In this document: positions 1 through 5,587 of the stretch, in pieces
Numbering within the stretch: position 1 is the stretch's first letter
Layout: each line of letters begins with the position of its first letter
DNA from: Betaproteobacteria bacterium
GTDB lineage: Bacteria > Pseudomonadota > Gammaproteobacteria > Burkholderiales > SG8-41
Direction of reading: 5' to 3'
DNA length: 5,783 bases
NCBI GenBank assembly: GCA_025353085.1
Contig: JANXRI010000380.1
Span: forward strand, 1 to 5,783
Program-made: the position numbers and the translations under genes
Notes under the pieces: generated by a model
Seen by the model: the letters and a program-made list of their open reading frames with translations, nothing else
Databases searched by the model: none
What the model was told of the DNA's origin: nothing

Positions 1-186
1 GCCATCGAGTTTGCCTGCGGGGCACGGTAGCCTCCGCTGCCTCTCAGGTACTAGTCGCTCTTTGAGACGACGTCACCCGAATCTGGACACACCGGCTGTT
101 AAAAGCGAAATTCCTCGATCCGCAAGATACCGGCAGCGACCGATCGGTGCGCATGCGGGGCATGAGCATGCTGGCGCCGAACAATG
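1..186. other. Left flank, no assignable gene
   Basis: I see no gene here that I can support. Short open stretches exist on the plus strand: one from base 2 to a TGA at 185-187, and another from 66 to a TAA at 213-215 that has GC-rich third positions. Neither has a start codon with a ribosome binding site, and I recognise neither product. A small hairpin can form at 54-71 (GTCGCTC, loop TTT, GAG-A-CGAC), and the hexamer GCATGC occurs at 151-156 and again at 166-171. The stretch may be spacer or an eroded gene end beyond the copper block. Confidence 0.4.
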
Positions 187-211
187 AAACGGCCCGATTA
201 GCGGGCCGTTT
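187..211 (-). terminator. Rho-independent terminator after the DUF305 gene
   Basis: There is a perfect 10-bp inverted repeat: AAACGGCCCG at 187-196 and CGGGCCGTTT at 202-211, with loop ATTAG. It starts about 20 bases downstream of the TAA of the DUF305 gene when read on the minus strand. The stem has a GC-rich core and A/T ends, so the transcript carries a short U run on either strand and the hairpin could work in both directions. The U tract is short (three U, then CAUUGU), so its strength is inferred. It is the only convincing terminator in the window and fits the end of the minus-strand operon. Confidence 0.75.
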
Positions 212-232
212 GTAATTCAGAAGATAGCGCAG

Positions 233-676
233 TTATTTTGTTTTTGAAATCGGTTCGACCATCGGTTGCTTATGCTTTGCAAGCCACTGCTCGAACTCTT
301 TGATTTCTTTTTTCTGGGACGAGATGATGTTCTTTGCCATGCTGCGCAGCTTGGCATCTTTACCTTGTTGCAGCTCGGCGTTCGCCATGTCCAGCGCGCT
401 TTCGTGATGCTTTTTCATCATCGTGGCAAAATCCTGATCCGTGTTCCCGGTCATCGGCATGGACTCCATGTCTTTCATGCCTTTCATCATCGACTTGCGC
501 ATGTCCATTGAGTCCACGGATCTGGTGGTCATCGATTCGTGTTGTTCCTTGGACATCGGCGCCATTTTGTCAGCGGCGTGAGTGATCATAGACGACGACG
601 CAAATACTGCCGCGCCGACAATCACAGCTGCACGACTCCTCCAAACTTGCTTTGCGTCTTTGATTTTTACAAACAT
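233..676 (-). CDS. Exported DUF305 family protein, Met/His-rich
   Basis: This is a 147-residue exported protein of the DUF305 family (ferritin-like helical proteins often found in metal-resistance clusters, biochemical role not settled). The ATG at 674-676 is chosen because AGGAAG at 682-687 lies 5 bases upstream and a normal Sec signal follows: basic residues 4-15, hydrophobic core about 16-31, and likely cleavage after THA at 32-34. A longer frame reaches an ATG at 724 but would bury the signal peptide. Residues 38-75 are Met-rich (MRKSMMKGMKDMESMPM). The family core follows: NTDQDF at 78-83, then MMKKHH at 86-91, ending in a helix SMAKNIISSQ...EIKEFEQWL at about 112-132. The Met and His residues suggest copper binding in the periplasm, which is inferred. 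It is the last gene of the block, after a gap of about 130 bases, and is followed by a hairpin terminator. Confidence 0.9.
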   Translation of the reverse strand: MFVKIKDAKQVWRSRAAVIVGAAVFASSSMITHAADKMAPMSKEQHESMTTRSVDSMDMRKSMMKGMKDMESMPMTGNTDQDFATMMKKHHESALDMANAELQQGKDAKLRSMAKNIISSQKKEIKEFEQWLAKHKQPMVEPISKTK

Positions 677-681
677 GCTGG

Positions 682-687
682 CTTCCT
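682..687 (-). promoter_or_regulatory. Ribosome binding site deciding the DUF305 start
   Basis: On the minus strand, AGGAAG stands 5 bases before the ATG at 674-676. No comparable site precedes the longer alternative ATG at 722-724. This supports the 147-residue product with an intact signal peptide. Confidence 0.7.
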
Positions 688-748
688 GATCTGATGCGTG
701 GGTGAGAAAGTAAGCGTAAATCACGCCTGCAATCGGTCTTGTTCGTTA

Positions 749-790
749 GCGCACATATAGAAGAGTTGAACCAGGTCGCTCCGTGTGCGC
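749..790. repeat. Inverted repeat in the gap before the DUF305 gene
   Basis: GCGCACA at 749-755 is repeated in inverted form as TGTGCGC at 784-790, with 28 bases between the arms. The pair lies in the 129-base gap between the glutaredoxin stop and the DUF305 start, which is one of the two longest gaps in the block. It could be an operator, an mRNA stem or chance. I see no convincing -35/-10 pair beside it; TATATG on the minus strand within the spacer is the only -10-like sequence. Confidence 0.3.
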
Positions 791-805
791 CGAGGCAACG
801 CGAGC

Positions 806-1153
806 TTATTTCAACAACGCCTCAAAAGACTGCACGCTGAATCCCTCCATACGCTTGTCGCCGACAAGAATCAGCGGCACGCCGCGGCCATTGAGCGCCT
901 GAAATTGCGCGCGATTCTGCGCTGACGCCTCGATATCGTATTCAACATACGCAATCTTATGACGCTCGAAATACGCACGTGCCTTGCTGCAATACGGGCA
1001 CCATTGGGTCGAATACATGACCACCGGGCTGTCGACTTGCACGCCCTGTTCCTCCACCGCAGCCGGCTCGTACAGATATTGCACGGCGGCAGGCAGCGCT
1101 CCGAAAAACAGGGTCAACAAAAGAACAAGCGGCAGATAGCGAGTTGGTTTCAT
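806..1153 (-). CDS. Membrane-anchored glutaredoxin-like thiol oxidoreductase
   Basis: This 115-residue protein has an N-terminal hydrophobic segment (about residues 7-24) preceded by K2 and R5, then a linker and a glutaredoxin domain from about residue 42. The domain shows the redox motif WCPYC (51-55), the cis-proline loop GRGVP (89-93) and the late glycine motif MEGFS (102-106), all expected for a classic dithiol glutaredoxin. The charge pattern predicts that the catalytic domain faces the periplasm. Ordinary glutaredoxins are cytosolic and use glutathione, so the likely role here is thiol repair or disulfide reduction under copper stress, or delivery of reductant to copper proteins; both are inferred. 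The start codon is supported by the anchor, although the ribosome binding site is weak. The gene starts 26 bases after the end of the second CusF-like reading frame, so it is probably co-transcribed. Confidence 0.88.
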   Translation of the reverse strand: MKPTRYLPLVLLLTLFFGALPAAVQYLYEPAAVEEQGVQVDSPVVMYSTQWCPYCSKARAYFERHKIAYVEYDIEASAQNRAQFQALNGRGVPLILVGDKRMEGFSVQSFEALLK

Positions 1154-1179
1154 GACGTCTGAGCAGACTCTAGTGGAGA

Positions 1180-1515
1180 TTATTTTCCTTTGTGCGGTGT
1201 CGACGTGGCACCTTGGTCTGCGAGCGGCGTCACCGAGGTGATCGTGTTGCGTGTGCGCTCCGCGACGAATTTGAACGCCACCTGCTTACCGGGCTGCAGG
1301 CGGTCGAAAAGTCATTTGTCCTTGACCTTAAAATCCATCGTCATGCCAGGCATGTTGTGATCGCTAATCTGGCCGTGTGTCAGTGTGACTTCGCCCTTTA
1401 TCTTATCCAGACTACGGACTGTGCCCACACCCGAGTGTGTCTCGTTGTCTCCGAAAGCGAACGGGGATGTGGCTAGCATGGCGATCACAGCGGCAACACT
1501 TACCAGTTTCTTCAT
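1180..1515 (-). pseudogene. CusF-like copper-binding protein interrupted by in-frame TGA
   Basis: This is a second CusF-like periplasmic copper chaperone. Reading starts at the ATG at 1513-1515, with AAAGG at 1523-1527 placed 7 bases upstream. It gives a signal peptide ending near FAFG (residue 22), then an OB-fold start with LTHGQI (45-50) and NMPGMTM (54-60). H47, M58 and M60 match the Cu(I) ligands of E. coli CusF, and M55 stands where CusF has a tryptophan. After VKDK the frame meets TGA at 1312-1314, giving only 67 residues. Past the TGA the same frame stays open for 43 codons to the TAA at 1180-1182. That segment reads LFDRLQPGKQVAFKFV then TITSV, matching the C-terminal half of CusF proteins without a gap. 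The full product would be about 111 residues, the family's normal length. A recent nonsense mutation, a sequencing error or stop readthrough would each explain this. As written, the protein lacks its last β-strands. Confidence 0.8.
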
Positions 1516-1522
1516 ATCAACG

Positions 1523-1527
1523 CCTTT
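1523..1527 (-). promoter_or_regulatory. Ribosome binding site of the interrupted CusF-like gene
   Basis: On the minus strand, AAAGG lies 7 bases before the ATG at 1513-1515. It begins about 8 bases after a TAA at 1535-1537 that closes a small upstream frame. The start therefore still looks functional although the gene has an internal stop. Confidence 0.6.
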
Positions 1528-1560
1528 ATATTTTTTACGCGGTGGGCTTAATCGAGTCGG

Positions 1561-1668
1561 CTAACGAGATTGAGCGTTCGGCAATGCTCCGGGGGATAGC
1601 GGCCGCCTGCTGCGGGTTAGCGTAATGATCGCGATGCAGCTCCTGGCGAGTACGGTTTGAATTTTCAT
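1561..1668 (-). CDS. Small leader-like open reading frame, unknown
   Basis: This is a 35-codon frame (36 if the adjacent ATG at 1669-1671 is used). Its main support is an excellent Shine-Dalgarno site, AAGGAG at 1676-1681, placed 7 bases before the second ATG. The product begins MKIQTVLARSCIAIITLT, which looks like the start of a signal peptide. It resembles the start of the neighbouring intact CusF-like protein (MKVQTLVLAV), and 13 of the first 14 bases from the ATG agree. After about 18 residues it turns basic and Pro-rich and stops at the TAG at 1561-1563, with no domain. It may be a truncated or frameshifted remnant of a third exported copper protein, or a translated leader upstream of the second CusF-like gene. 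Confidence 0.35.
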   Translation of the reverse strand: MKIQTVLARSCIAIITLTRSRRPLSPGALPNAQSR

Positions 1669-1675
1669 CATGTCA

Positions 1676-1681
1676 CTCCTT
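1676..1681 (-). promoter_or_regulatory. Strong ribosome binding site before a small reading frame
   Basis: A perfect AAGGAG on the minus strand stands 4 and 7 bases before two consecutive ATG codons (1669-1671 and 1666-1668). It is as good as the site before the cupredoxin gene. That makes it unlikely to be meaningless spacer and argues that a translated product starts, or once started, here. Confidence 0.5.
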
Positions 1682-1793
1682 AATTACCGGGTAGCACTTG
1701 AAAATGTCGATCGGTAAGCGGCACTCATCCAATCGGCGGTGGCAGCGGCAGGCGCGACGACAACGGTCAAAGGCCGAATCAAGCATCTCTTCG

Positions 1794-2126
1794 TTATTGT
1801 TTTTCGATTTGTTGAACGGTGAGAGCGCCGTTGACCTTTTCGACCCCGAACCTGATCTTGTCGCCGGCTGCGACCTGATCGAGCATCGCCGCATCCTTCA
1901 CCTTGAACACCATCGTCATTGCGGGCATATCGAGATTCTTGATCGGGCCATGCTTGATAGTGAGCTTGCCGGCCTCCTTGTCGATTTTTCTGATTTCGCC
2001 GTCCGTCAGCGTTGCGCCGGCCGCCGCCTTTGCATCAGTCCCTTTATAGTGGGCATCATCGGCAAAGGCGGCTAGGGACGTGGCCAACCCCATGGTGACT
2101 GCAAGAACGAGCGTTTGAACTTTCAT
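1794..2126 (-). CDS. CusF-like periplasmic copper-binding protein
   Basis: This is an intact 110-residue protein of the CusF/copper-binding OB-fold family. In E. coli, CusF is the periplasmic Cu(I)/Ag(I) chaperone that feeds the CusCBA pump. Residues 1-22 form a signal peptide with likely cleavage after AFA. The mature part carries LTIKHG (55-60) and DMPAMTM (66-72). H59, M70 and M72 match the three side-chain ligands of CusF, and M67 takes the place of the tryptophan that caps copper in the E. coli protein. The C-terminal half continues without a break (FKVKDAAMLDQVAAGDKIRF, 74-93) to the TAA at 1794. GGAG lies 7 bases before the ATG. It starts 39 bases after the cupredoxin stop, so it is co-transcribed. 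Its partner pump is not in the window; the oxidase and channel next door are plausible recipients. Confidence 0.92.
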   Translation of the reverse strand: MKVQTLVLAVTMGLATSLAAFADDAHYKGTDAKAAAGATLTDGEIRKIDKEAGKLTIKHGPIKNLDMPAMTMVFKVKDAAMLDQVAAGDKIRFGVEKVNGALTVQQIEKQ

Positions 2127-2165
2127 GATATTTCTCCGTTCGTTTGGTGACGGGATGCGAAGTCG

Positions 2166-2693
2166 TTATTTAGCGGCTGCGGCAGGTAGTCTGGTGGTAG
2201 CGTCGGCGACCGTGACTTTGCCGGCCATGCCCGCCTCGTAGTGGCCCGGTTGCAGGCACGCAAAGTCGACTTTTCCGGCGCGCGTGAATTGCCAGATCAT
2301 CTCGCCGGTTTTGCCGGGATCGACCGAGACTTGATTCGGATCAGCATGTTCCATTTCAGGAAACTTAAGCATCAATGCCGCATGCTTCTTGAGTTCCTTG
2401 ACCGTTCCCAGGACCATCTCGTGTTTGATCTGGCCGTCGTTTTTAACAACGAAGCGGATCGTTTCACCGCGTTTTACGGCGATGTCGTTGGGAGAGAACC
2501 GCATCGTGTCGTTCATCCCGACTTCGATCGTGCGGGTTACCTTTTTCGGATTGCCCGGTTTACCCAATGACGACGCATGGCCATCGCCATGTCGGCCGGA
2601 CTTCCCGGCTTGATCACTATCGTCGTGCGCGAAGGCGCCATTGATCGACAACGTGAGTGCAATTCCAGCAATGATTGCGGGTATAGATTTCAT
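2166..2693 (-). CDS. Periplasmic type-1 cupredoxin, CopI-like
   Basis: This is a 175-residue exported blue-copper protein. The ATG at 2691-2693 is chosen because AAGGAG at 2701-2706 lies 7 bases upstream and a clean signal peptide follows, with cleavage after AFA (20-22). A longer frame runs into the oxidase gene. The mature N-terminus is His/Asp-rich and probably flexible (HDDSDQ, then GRHGDGH at 34-39). The plastocyanin-like fold follows. Its type-1 copper ligands are visible as H91 (IKHEM) and the loop CLQPGHYEAGM with C146, H151 and M156. The conserved segment EHADPNQVSVDPGKTGE (115-131) resembles the proteobacterial CopI-like cupredoxins linked to copper tolerance; this assignment is from memory of the family. 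It lies 28 bases after the multicopper oxidase stop. It may pass electrons or copper to or from that oxidase, which is inferred from position. Confidence 0.92.
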   Translation of the reverse strand: MKSIPAIIAGIALTLSINGAFAHDDSDQAGKSGRHGDGHASSLGKPGNPKKVTRTIEVGMNDTMRFSPNDIAVKRGETIRFVVKNDGQIKHEMVLGTVKELKKHAALMLKFPEMEHADPNQVSVDPGKTGEMIWQFTRAGKVDFACLQPGHYEAGMAGKVTVADATTRLPAAAAK

Positions 2694-2700
2694 CAAATTA

Positions 2701-2706
2701 CTCCTT
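2701..2706 (-). promoter_or_regulatory. Ribosome binding site deciding the cupredoxin start
   Basis: AAGGAG on the minus strand, 7 bases before the ATG at 2691-2693, fixes the start at the signal peptide. The longer frame starting at 2756 would overlap the end of the oxidase gene and add 21 residues before the signal peptide. Confidence 0.75.
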
Positions 2707-2721
2707 CGTAGATAGAACGAA

Positions 2722-4131
2722 TCAGTGACCAGAGTGGCCGCTGGGTTTGCGAACATTCATTTCCATGTTCACGGGTTTGCCACTCGACGGCATCGACTGC
2801 CCGCCTTCGGATTTAAAACGTGGCGGTTCCGCGAGCGGCCCGGTCCATTCGTAGGCCTGGGTTCCAGCGGGCTGCTTATACCAGCCCGGGTCCGTGTAAT
2901 CGCCCGGCTTTTGTTCCTTGCGGATCTTGACCATGGTAAACATGCCGCCCATCTCGACCCCGCCGTAAGGCCCTTGTCCGGTCATCATCGGCAGCGTGTT
3001 GTCCGGCAGCGGCATTTCCATCTCGCTCATATCGGCCATGCCGCGTTCACCCATCACCATATAGTCGGGAATCAGCGAAGTGATCTGCCTGGCGATGCCG
3101 CGGTGCTCGACGCCGATCATGTTGGGGACGTCGTGGCCCATCGCGTTCATGGTGTGGTGGCTCTTGTGACAGTGAAACGCCCAATCGCCTGCTTCATCGG
3201 CCAGGAATTCGATCTGCCGCATCTGACCCACGGCAACATCGGTTGTCACTTCGTACCGGCGCGTGCTCTTCGGCGTCGGGCCGCCGTCGGTGCCGGTGAC
3301 GAGGAACTCATGTCCATGCAGATGCATCGGGTGATTGGTCATGGTGAGATTGCCGATGCGGATGCGCACCTTGTCGTTCAGCCGCACATTCAGCGAGTCG
3401 ATGCCCGGAAACGCGCGGCTGTTCCATGTCCACAGATTGAAGTCCAGCATGGTGCTGGTTTTTGGCGTGAAGCTGCCCGGGTCGATGTCATAAGCGTTGA
3501 GCAGAAAACAGAAGTCGCGATTGACTTCGTCGATCAGCGAATGCCTGGCCTTGGGATGCGTAACCCAGAAGCCCATCATGCCCATCGCCATCTGCGTCGA
3601 TTCGTCCGCATGCGGGTGATACATGAAGGTGCCGGGGCGCCGCGCGATGAACTCGTACACGAACGTCTTGCCCGGCTTGATTTGCGGTTGATTAAGACCG
3701 CCCACACCATCCATGCCATTGGGCAGGCGCTGGCCGTGCCAGTGGATCGTGGTGTGCTCGGGCAATTTGTTGGTGACGAACAGGCGCACGCGATCACCCT
3801 CAACCACTTCGATCGTCGGCCCCGGCGATTGCCCGTTGTAGCCCCACAGATGCGCTTTCATACCGGGCGCGATTTCACGCACCACGGGTTCGGCCACCAG
3901 ATGAAATTCCTTGATCCCGTTGTTCATGCGCCACGGCAATGTCCAGCCGTTGAGCGTTACCACGGGGTTGTATGCGCGGCCATTGGGGGGAATCAGCGGC
4001 GGTTGAGTGGCCGCCTTGTCCATCGTCACCAATTCAGGCAGGGCGGCCATCGCCACTCTACTGACCGCGGCCGCAGCAATCGCGGTGCCCGCCAGCCCCG
4101 CGCCTTTGAAAAACTCACGTCGAGAAGTCAT
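2722..4131 (-). CDS. Tat-exported two-domain multicopper oxidase (copper oxidase)
   Basis: This 469-residue protein probably oxidises Cu(I) to the less toxic Cu(II) in the periplasm, using oxygen. A twin-arginine signal (SRREFFKG, 3-10) with cleavage near AMA (27-29) implies export of a folded, copper-loaded enzyme. All four copper motifs are present: HWHG (130-133), HPH (172-174), HPMHLHGH (267-274) and HCHKSHHTMNAM (320-331). The type-1 ligands are H267, C321, H326 and M331. Only about 95 residues separate the second and third motifs, against roughly 300 in three-domain enzymes such as CueO. The middle domain is therefore absent and this is a two-domain oxidase with its type-1 site in domain 2. 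About 138 residues follow the last motif. They include a Met-rich stretch (358-400, with MADMSEMEM) and a tail ending GHSGH. AAGGA lies 8 bases before the ATG, which is 18 bases after the TolC-like stop. It is likely to be auto-annotated as CopA- or CueO-like, but it is shorter and built differently. Confidence 0.93.
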   Translation of the reverse strand: MTSRREFFKGAGLAGTAIAAAAVSRVAMAALPELVTMDKAATQPPLIPPNGRAYNPVVTLNGWTLPWRMNNGIKEFHLVAEPVVREIAPGMKAHLWGYNGQSPGPTIEVVEGDRVRLFVTNKLPEHTTIHWHGQRLPNGMDGVGGLNQPQIKPGKTFVYEFIARRPGTFMYHPHADESTQMAMGMMGFWVTHPKARHSLIDEVNRDFCFLLNAYDIDPGSFTPKTSTMLDFNLWTWNSRAFPGIDSLNVRLNDKVRIRIGNLTMTNHPMHLHGHEFLVTGTDGGPTPKSTRRYEVTTDVAVGQMRQIEFLADEAGDWAFHCHKSHHTMNAMGHDVPNMIGVEHRGIARQITSLIPDYMVMGERGMADMSEMEMPLPDNTLPMMTGQGPYGGVEMGGMFTMVKIRKEQKPGDYTDPGWYKQPAGTQAYEWTGPLAEPPRFKSEGGQSMPSSGKPVNMEMNVRKPSGHSGH

Positions 4132-4149
4132 GTTCGATATCCTTTTTGA

Positions 4150-5577
4150 TCAATGGGCCGCGCCGTTCTGTTGCGCGGCCATGGCGGCTTTGGGTGGCGC
4201 GCTCATCATGGGTTTGCCAATCAACGCCATCTGCAAATCGCTCTGGGCCAGCCAAAAGTCGCGCAGCGCCTCGATAGAGCCGTTGACGCTGGCAATCTGC
4301 GCGCGGGCGTCGGCGAGCAGATCGAACACGCCGATCAGCATGCCGTTATAGCGAAGCTGGTTTTCCTCGGCGATGCGCTTGCGAATCGGCACGATCTCGT
4401 CACGGTAGTGGCGGGCGATGTCGTAGCTCGTGCGGTACCCCTTGTAGTTCTCGCGAACTTCCGAGCGCGCGTTAATCGCGGACTCCGCCGCGCGATTGAC
4501 CGCCTGCATGTAAATCGCCTCGGCCTTGGCCACCTTCGCGCCGCCCCAATCGAAAATGGGCAATTCAAAGCTGACCTCAAAACCATTCTTGTAGGGATCG
4601 GAGCGTTGCCCTTCCAATACGCGAGCGGGGCCAAACTCCAGCGCATTGATGAAGCGCGTGGTTTTGGTCAGTCCCAGATTTTTCGCAAGGGCCGCGGTTT
4701 CCAGGCGCAGCGCCTGTAAATCCAGCCGCTGCTCCATCGCCGTTTGCTCGATGTTAGGCAGATCGTCGGCGGTCTTGGGCAAATCCGGCAATCGCTCGGG
4801 CAGTTTGAACTCGATCTGCGCACCCCATAGTCCAAGTAAACGCGTGAGCTGTTCGCGGGCACCTGTTTGTGTCTGCTCCGCGCGCACTGCACTAAGCGCG
4901 GCGTCAGCGTAGAACCCTTGTTCGCGCGCCTGGTTAAGCTTGCTCCAATTGCCGGCTTGCGCCATGCGACGCGCGAGTTCTGCGCCAGCGTCGGCCGCTG
5001 ACTTGACGTGTCGCGTGTAGCGCACGGTTTCATCGGCCGCGACTGCGATAAACCAGGCTTTGCGGGTTGCGGTCGCCAGCCGCAACACATCCATCGCGAC
5101 CAGCTGTTGCATTCGCGCGAAACGGCGTTTTTCCACTTCCATCGCCAGCGGCATCGTCACCAGCGCAAAGATGTTGAACGTCAGCGCCTGCTCGATTTTG
5201 TAATCATCGCCGCGGTGCGCGCGAAACATCGAGAATCGCGGATTCGGCAAGCGTCCCGTTTGCACAAGATCTGCTTCGGAGATCCCCAAATCACTGAAGC
5301 CCGCCTGCAAGCCCTTGTTGTTCAACAATGCAACTTGCACTGCGTCGTCAACCGACAGTGGTTTTGCAAGTAACTCGGCCACTCGTTTGTCGATAGCGTC
5401 GCGATCGGCGTCGGTTCTGGCCCATTTAACGTCCTTGCCAGAGCGCTCTTGGGTGATTTGCTCGACGGCGGTCATGCCACCATCTTTGGAGAACGTTGTG
5501 CATCCACCCAGCGCAAACGCAGCGAGCGCAGCCCACGCCAGCCGCCTTGGCGGCGGACAAATATGTTTAATGATCAT
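4150..5577 (-). CDS. TolC/CusC-like outer-membrane efflux lipoprotein
   Basis: This 475-residue protein is an outer-membrane factor of the OEP (TolC) family, the trimeric channel through which tripartite pumps expel substrates. The N-terminus is a lipoprotein signal with lipobox ALGGC, so C26 would be lipidated as in CusC and other RND outer-membrane factors. The two family repeats are visible. The first begins around ALLNNKGLQAGF (83-94), with the conserved LVQTGRLPNPRFS (104-116). The second contains VSFELPIFDWGGAKVAKAEA (335-354) and YNGMLIGVFDLLADARAQ (410-427). The C-terminus has a short Met/Ala/Gln-rich tail ending NGAAH. The gene starts 10 bases after the preceding gene's stop and ends 18 bases before the oxidase start, so all three are in one operon. 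No RND pump or adaptor is visible, so the substrate is inferred from context as copper. The ribosome binding site is modest (GAGAAAG). Confidence 0.92.
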   Translation of the reverse strand: MIIKHICPPPRRLAWAALAAFALGGCTTFSKDGGMTAVEQITQERSGKDVKWARTDADRDAIDKRVAELLAKPLSVDDAVQVALLNNKGLQAGFSDLGISEADLVQTGRLPNPRFSMFRAHRGDDYKIEQALTFNIFALVTMPLAMEVEKRRFARMQQLVAMDVLRLATATRKAWFIAVAADETVRYTRHVKSAADAGAELARRMAQAGNWSKLNQAREQGFYADAALSAVRAEQTQTGAREQLTRLLGLWGAQIEFKLPERLPDLPKTADDLPNIEQTAMEQRLDLQALRLETAALAKNLGLTKTTRFINALEFGPARVLEGQRSDPYKNGFEVSFELPIFDWGGAKVAKAEAIYMQAVNRAAESAINARSEVRENYKGYRTSYDIARHYRDEIVPIRKRIAEENQLRYNGMLIGVFDLLADARAQIASVNGSIEALRDFWLAQSDLQMALIGKPMMSAPPKAAMAAQQNGAAH

Positions 5578-5587
5578 TGTCGCTTTC

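Larger units (their letters stand above)
1535..1786 (-). other. Possible degenerate or small coding stretch between the CusF-like genes
   Basis: I do not recognise a gene here. One minus-strand frame is open from the ATG at 1784-1786 to the TAA at 1535-1537 except for a single TGA at 1673-1675. The first part gives 37 residues with five cysteines, including CRRACRCH (CXXXCXC followed by His). After the TGA the frame gives 45 residues, beginning HDENSNRTRQEL and ending LADSIKPTA, and closes about 20 bases before the next CusF-like start. Third codon positions are GC-rich in both parts, but that alone is weak evidence. The ATG lacks a well-placed ribosome binding site, since GAAGAG touches the start codon. 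It could be an eroded gene, a small copper-sensing leader peptide, or non-coding spacer. It also overlaps the small leader-like frame at 1561-1668. Confidence 0.25.

Noticed and set aside
66..215. A 49-codon plus-strand frame with GC-rich third positions in the left flank
   Set aside because: It follows a stop directly, has no start codon with a ribosome binding site, runs through the terminator hairpin, and its product is not recognisable.
1157..1168. Small palindrome GTCTGAGCAGAC just upstream of the glutaredoxin start
   Set aside because: The arms are 5 bases with a 2-base centre, too tight for a hairpin, and it matches no operator I know. Chance is the simplest explanation.
1312..1314. 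Selenocysteine at the in-frame TGA of the second CusF-like gene
   Set aside because: A weak stem can be drawn just downstream (CGCCTGC against GCA-GGT-GGCG), but it has a 3-base bulge and does not look like a bacterial SECIS element. The paralog has alanine at this position, and no redox role is expected there.
1312..1675. A genetic code in which TGA is read as a sense codon
   Set aside because: The TolC-like gene, the multicopper oxidase and the partial upstream gene all end correctly at TGA, and tryptophan is encoded by TGG where expected.
1698..2075. A 125-codon plus-strand frame opposite the intact CusF-like gene
   Set aside because: It mostly lies antisense to a clear CusF-like gene, has no recognisable domain, and is explained by the codon use of the real gene.
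2725..4149. A 474-codon plus-strand open frame opposite the multicopper oxidase
   Set aside because: It is the antisense shadow of the oxidase gene. Its product is rich in His and Arg with no recognisable domain, and no ribosome binding site was found, while the minus strand carries all four copper-oxidase motifs.
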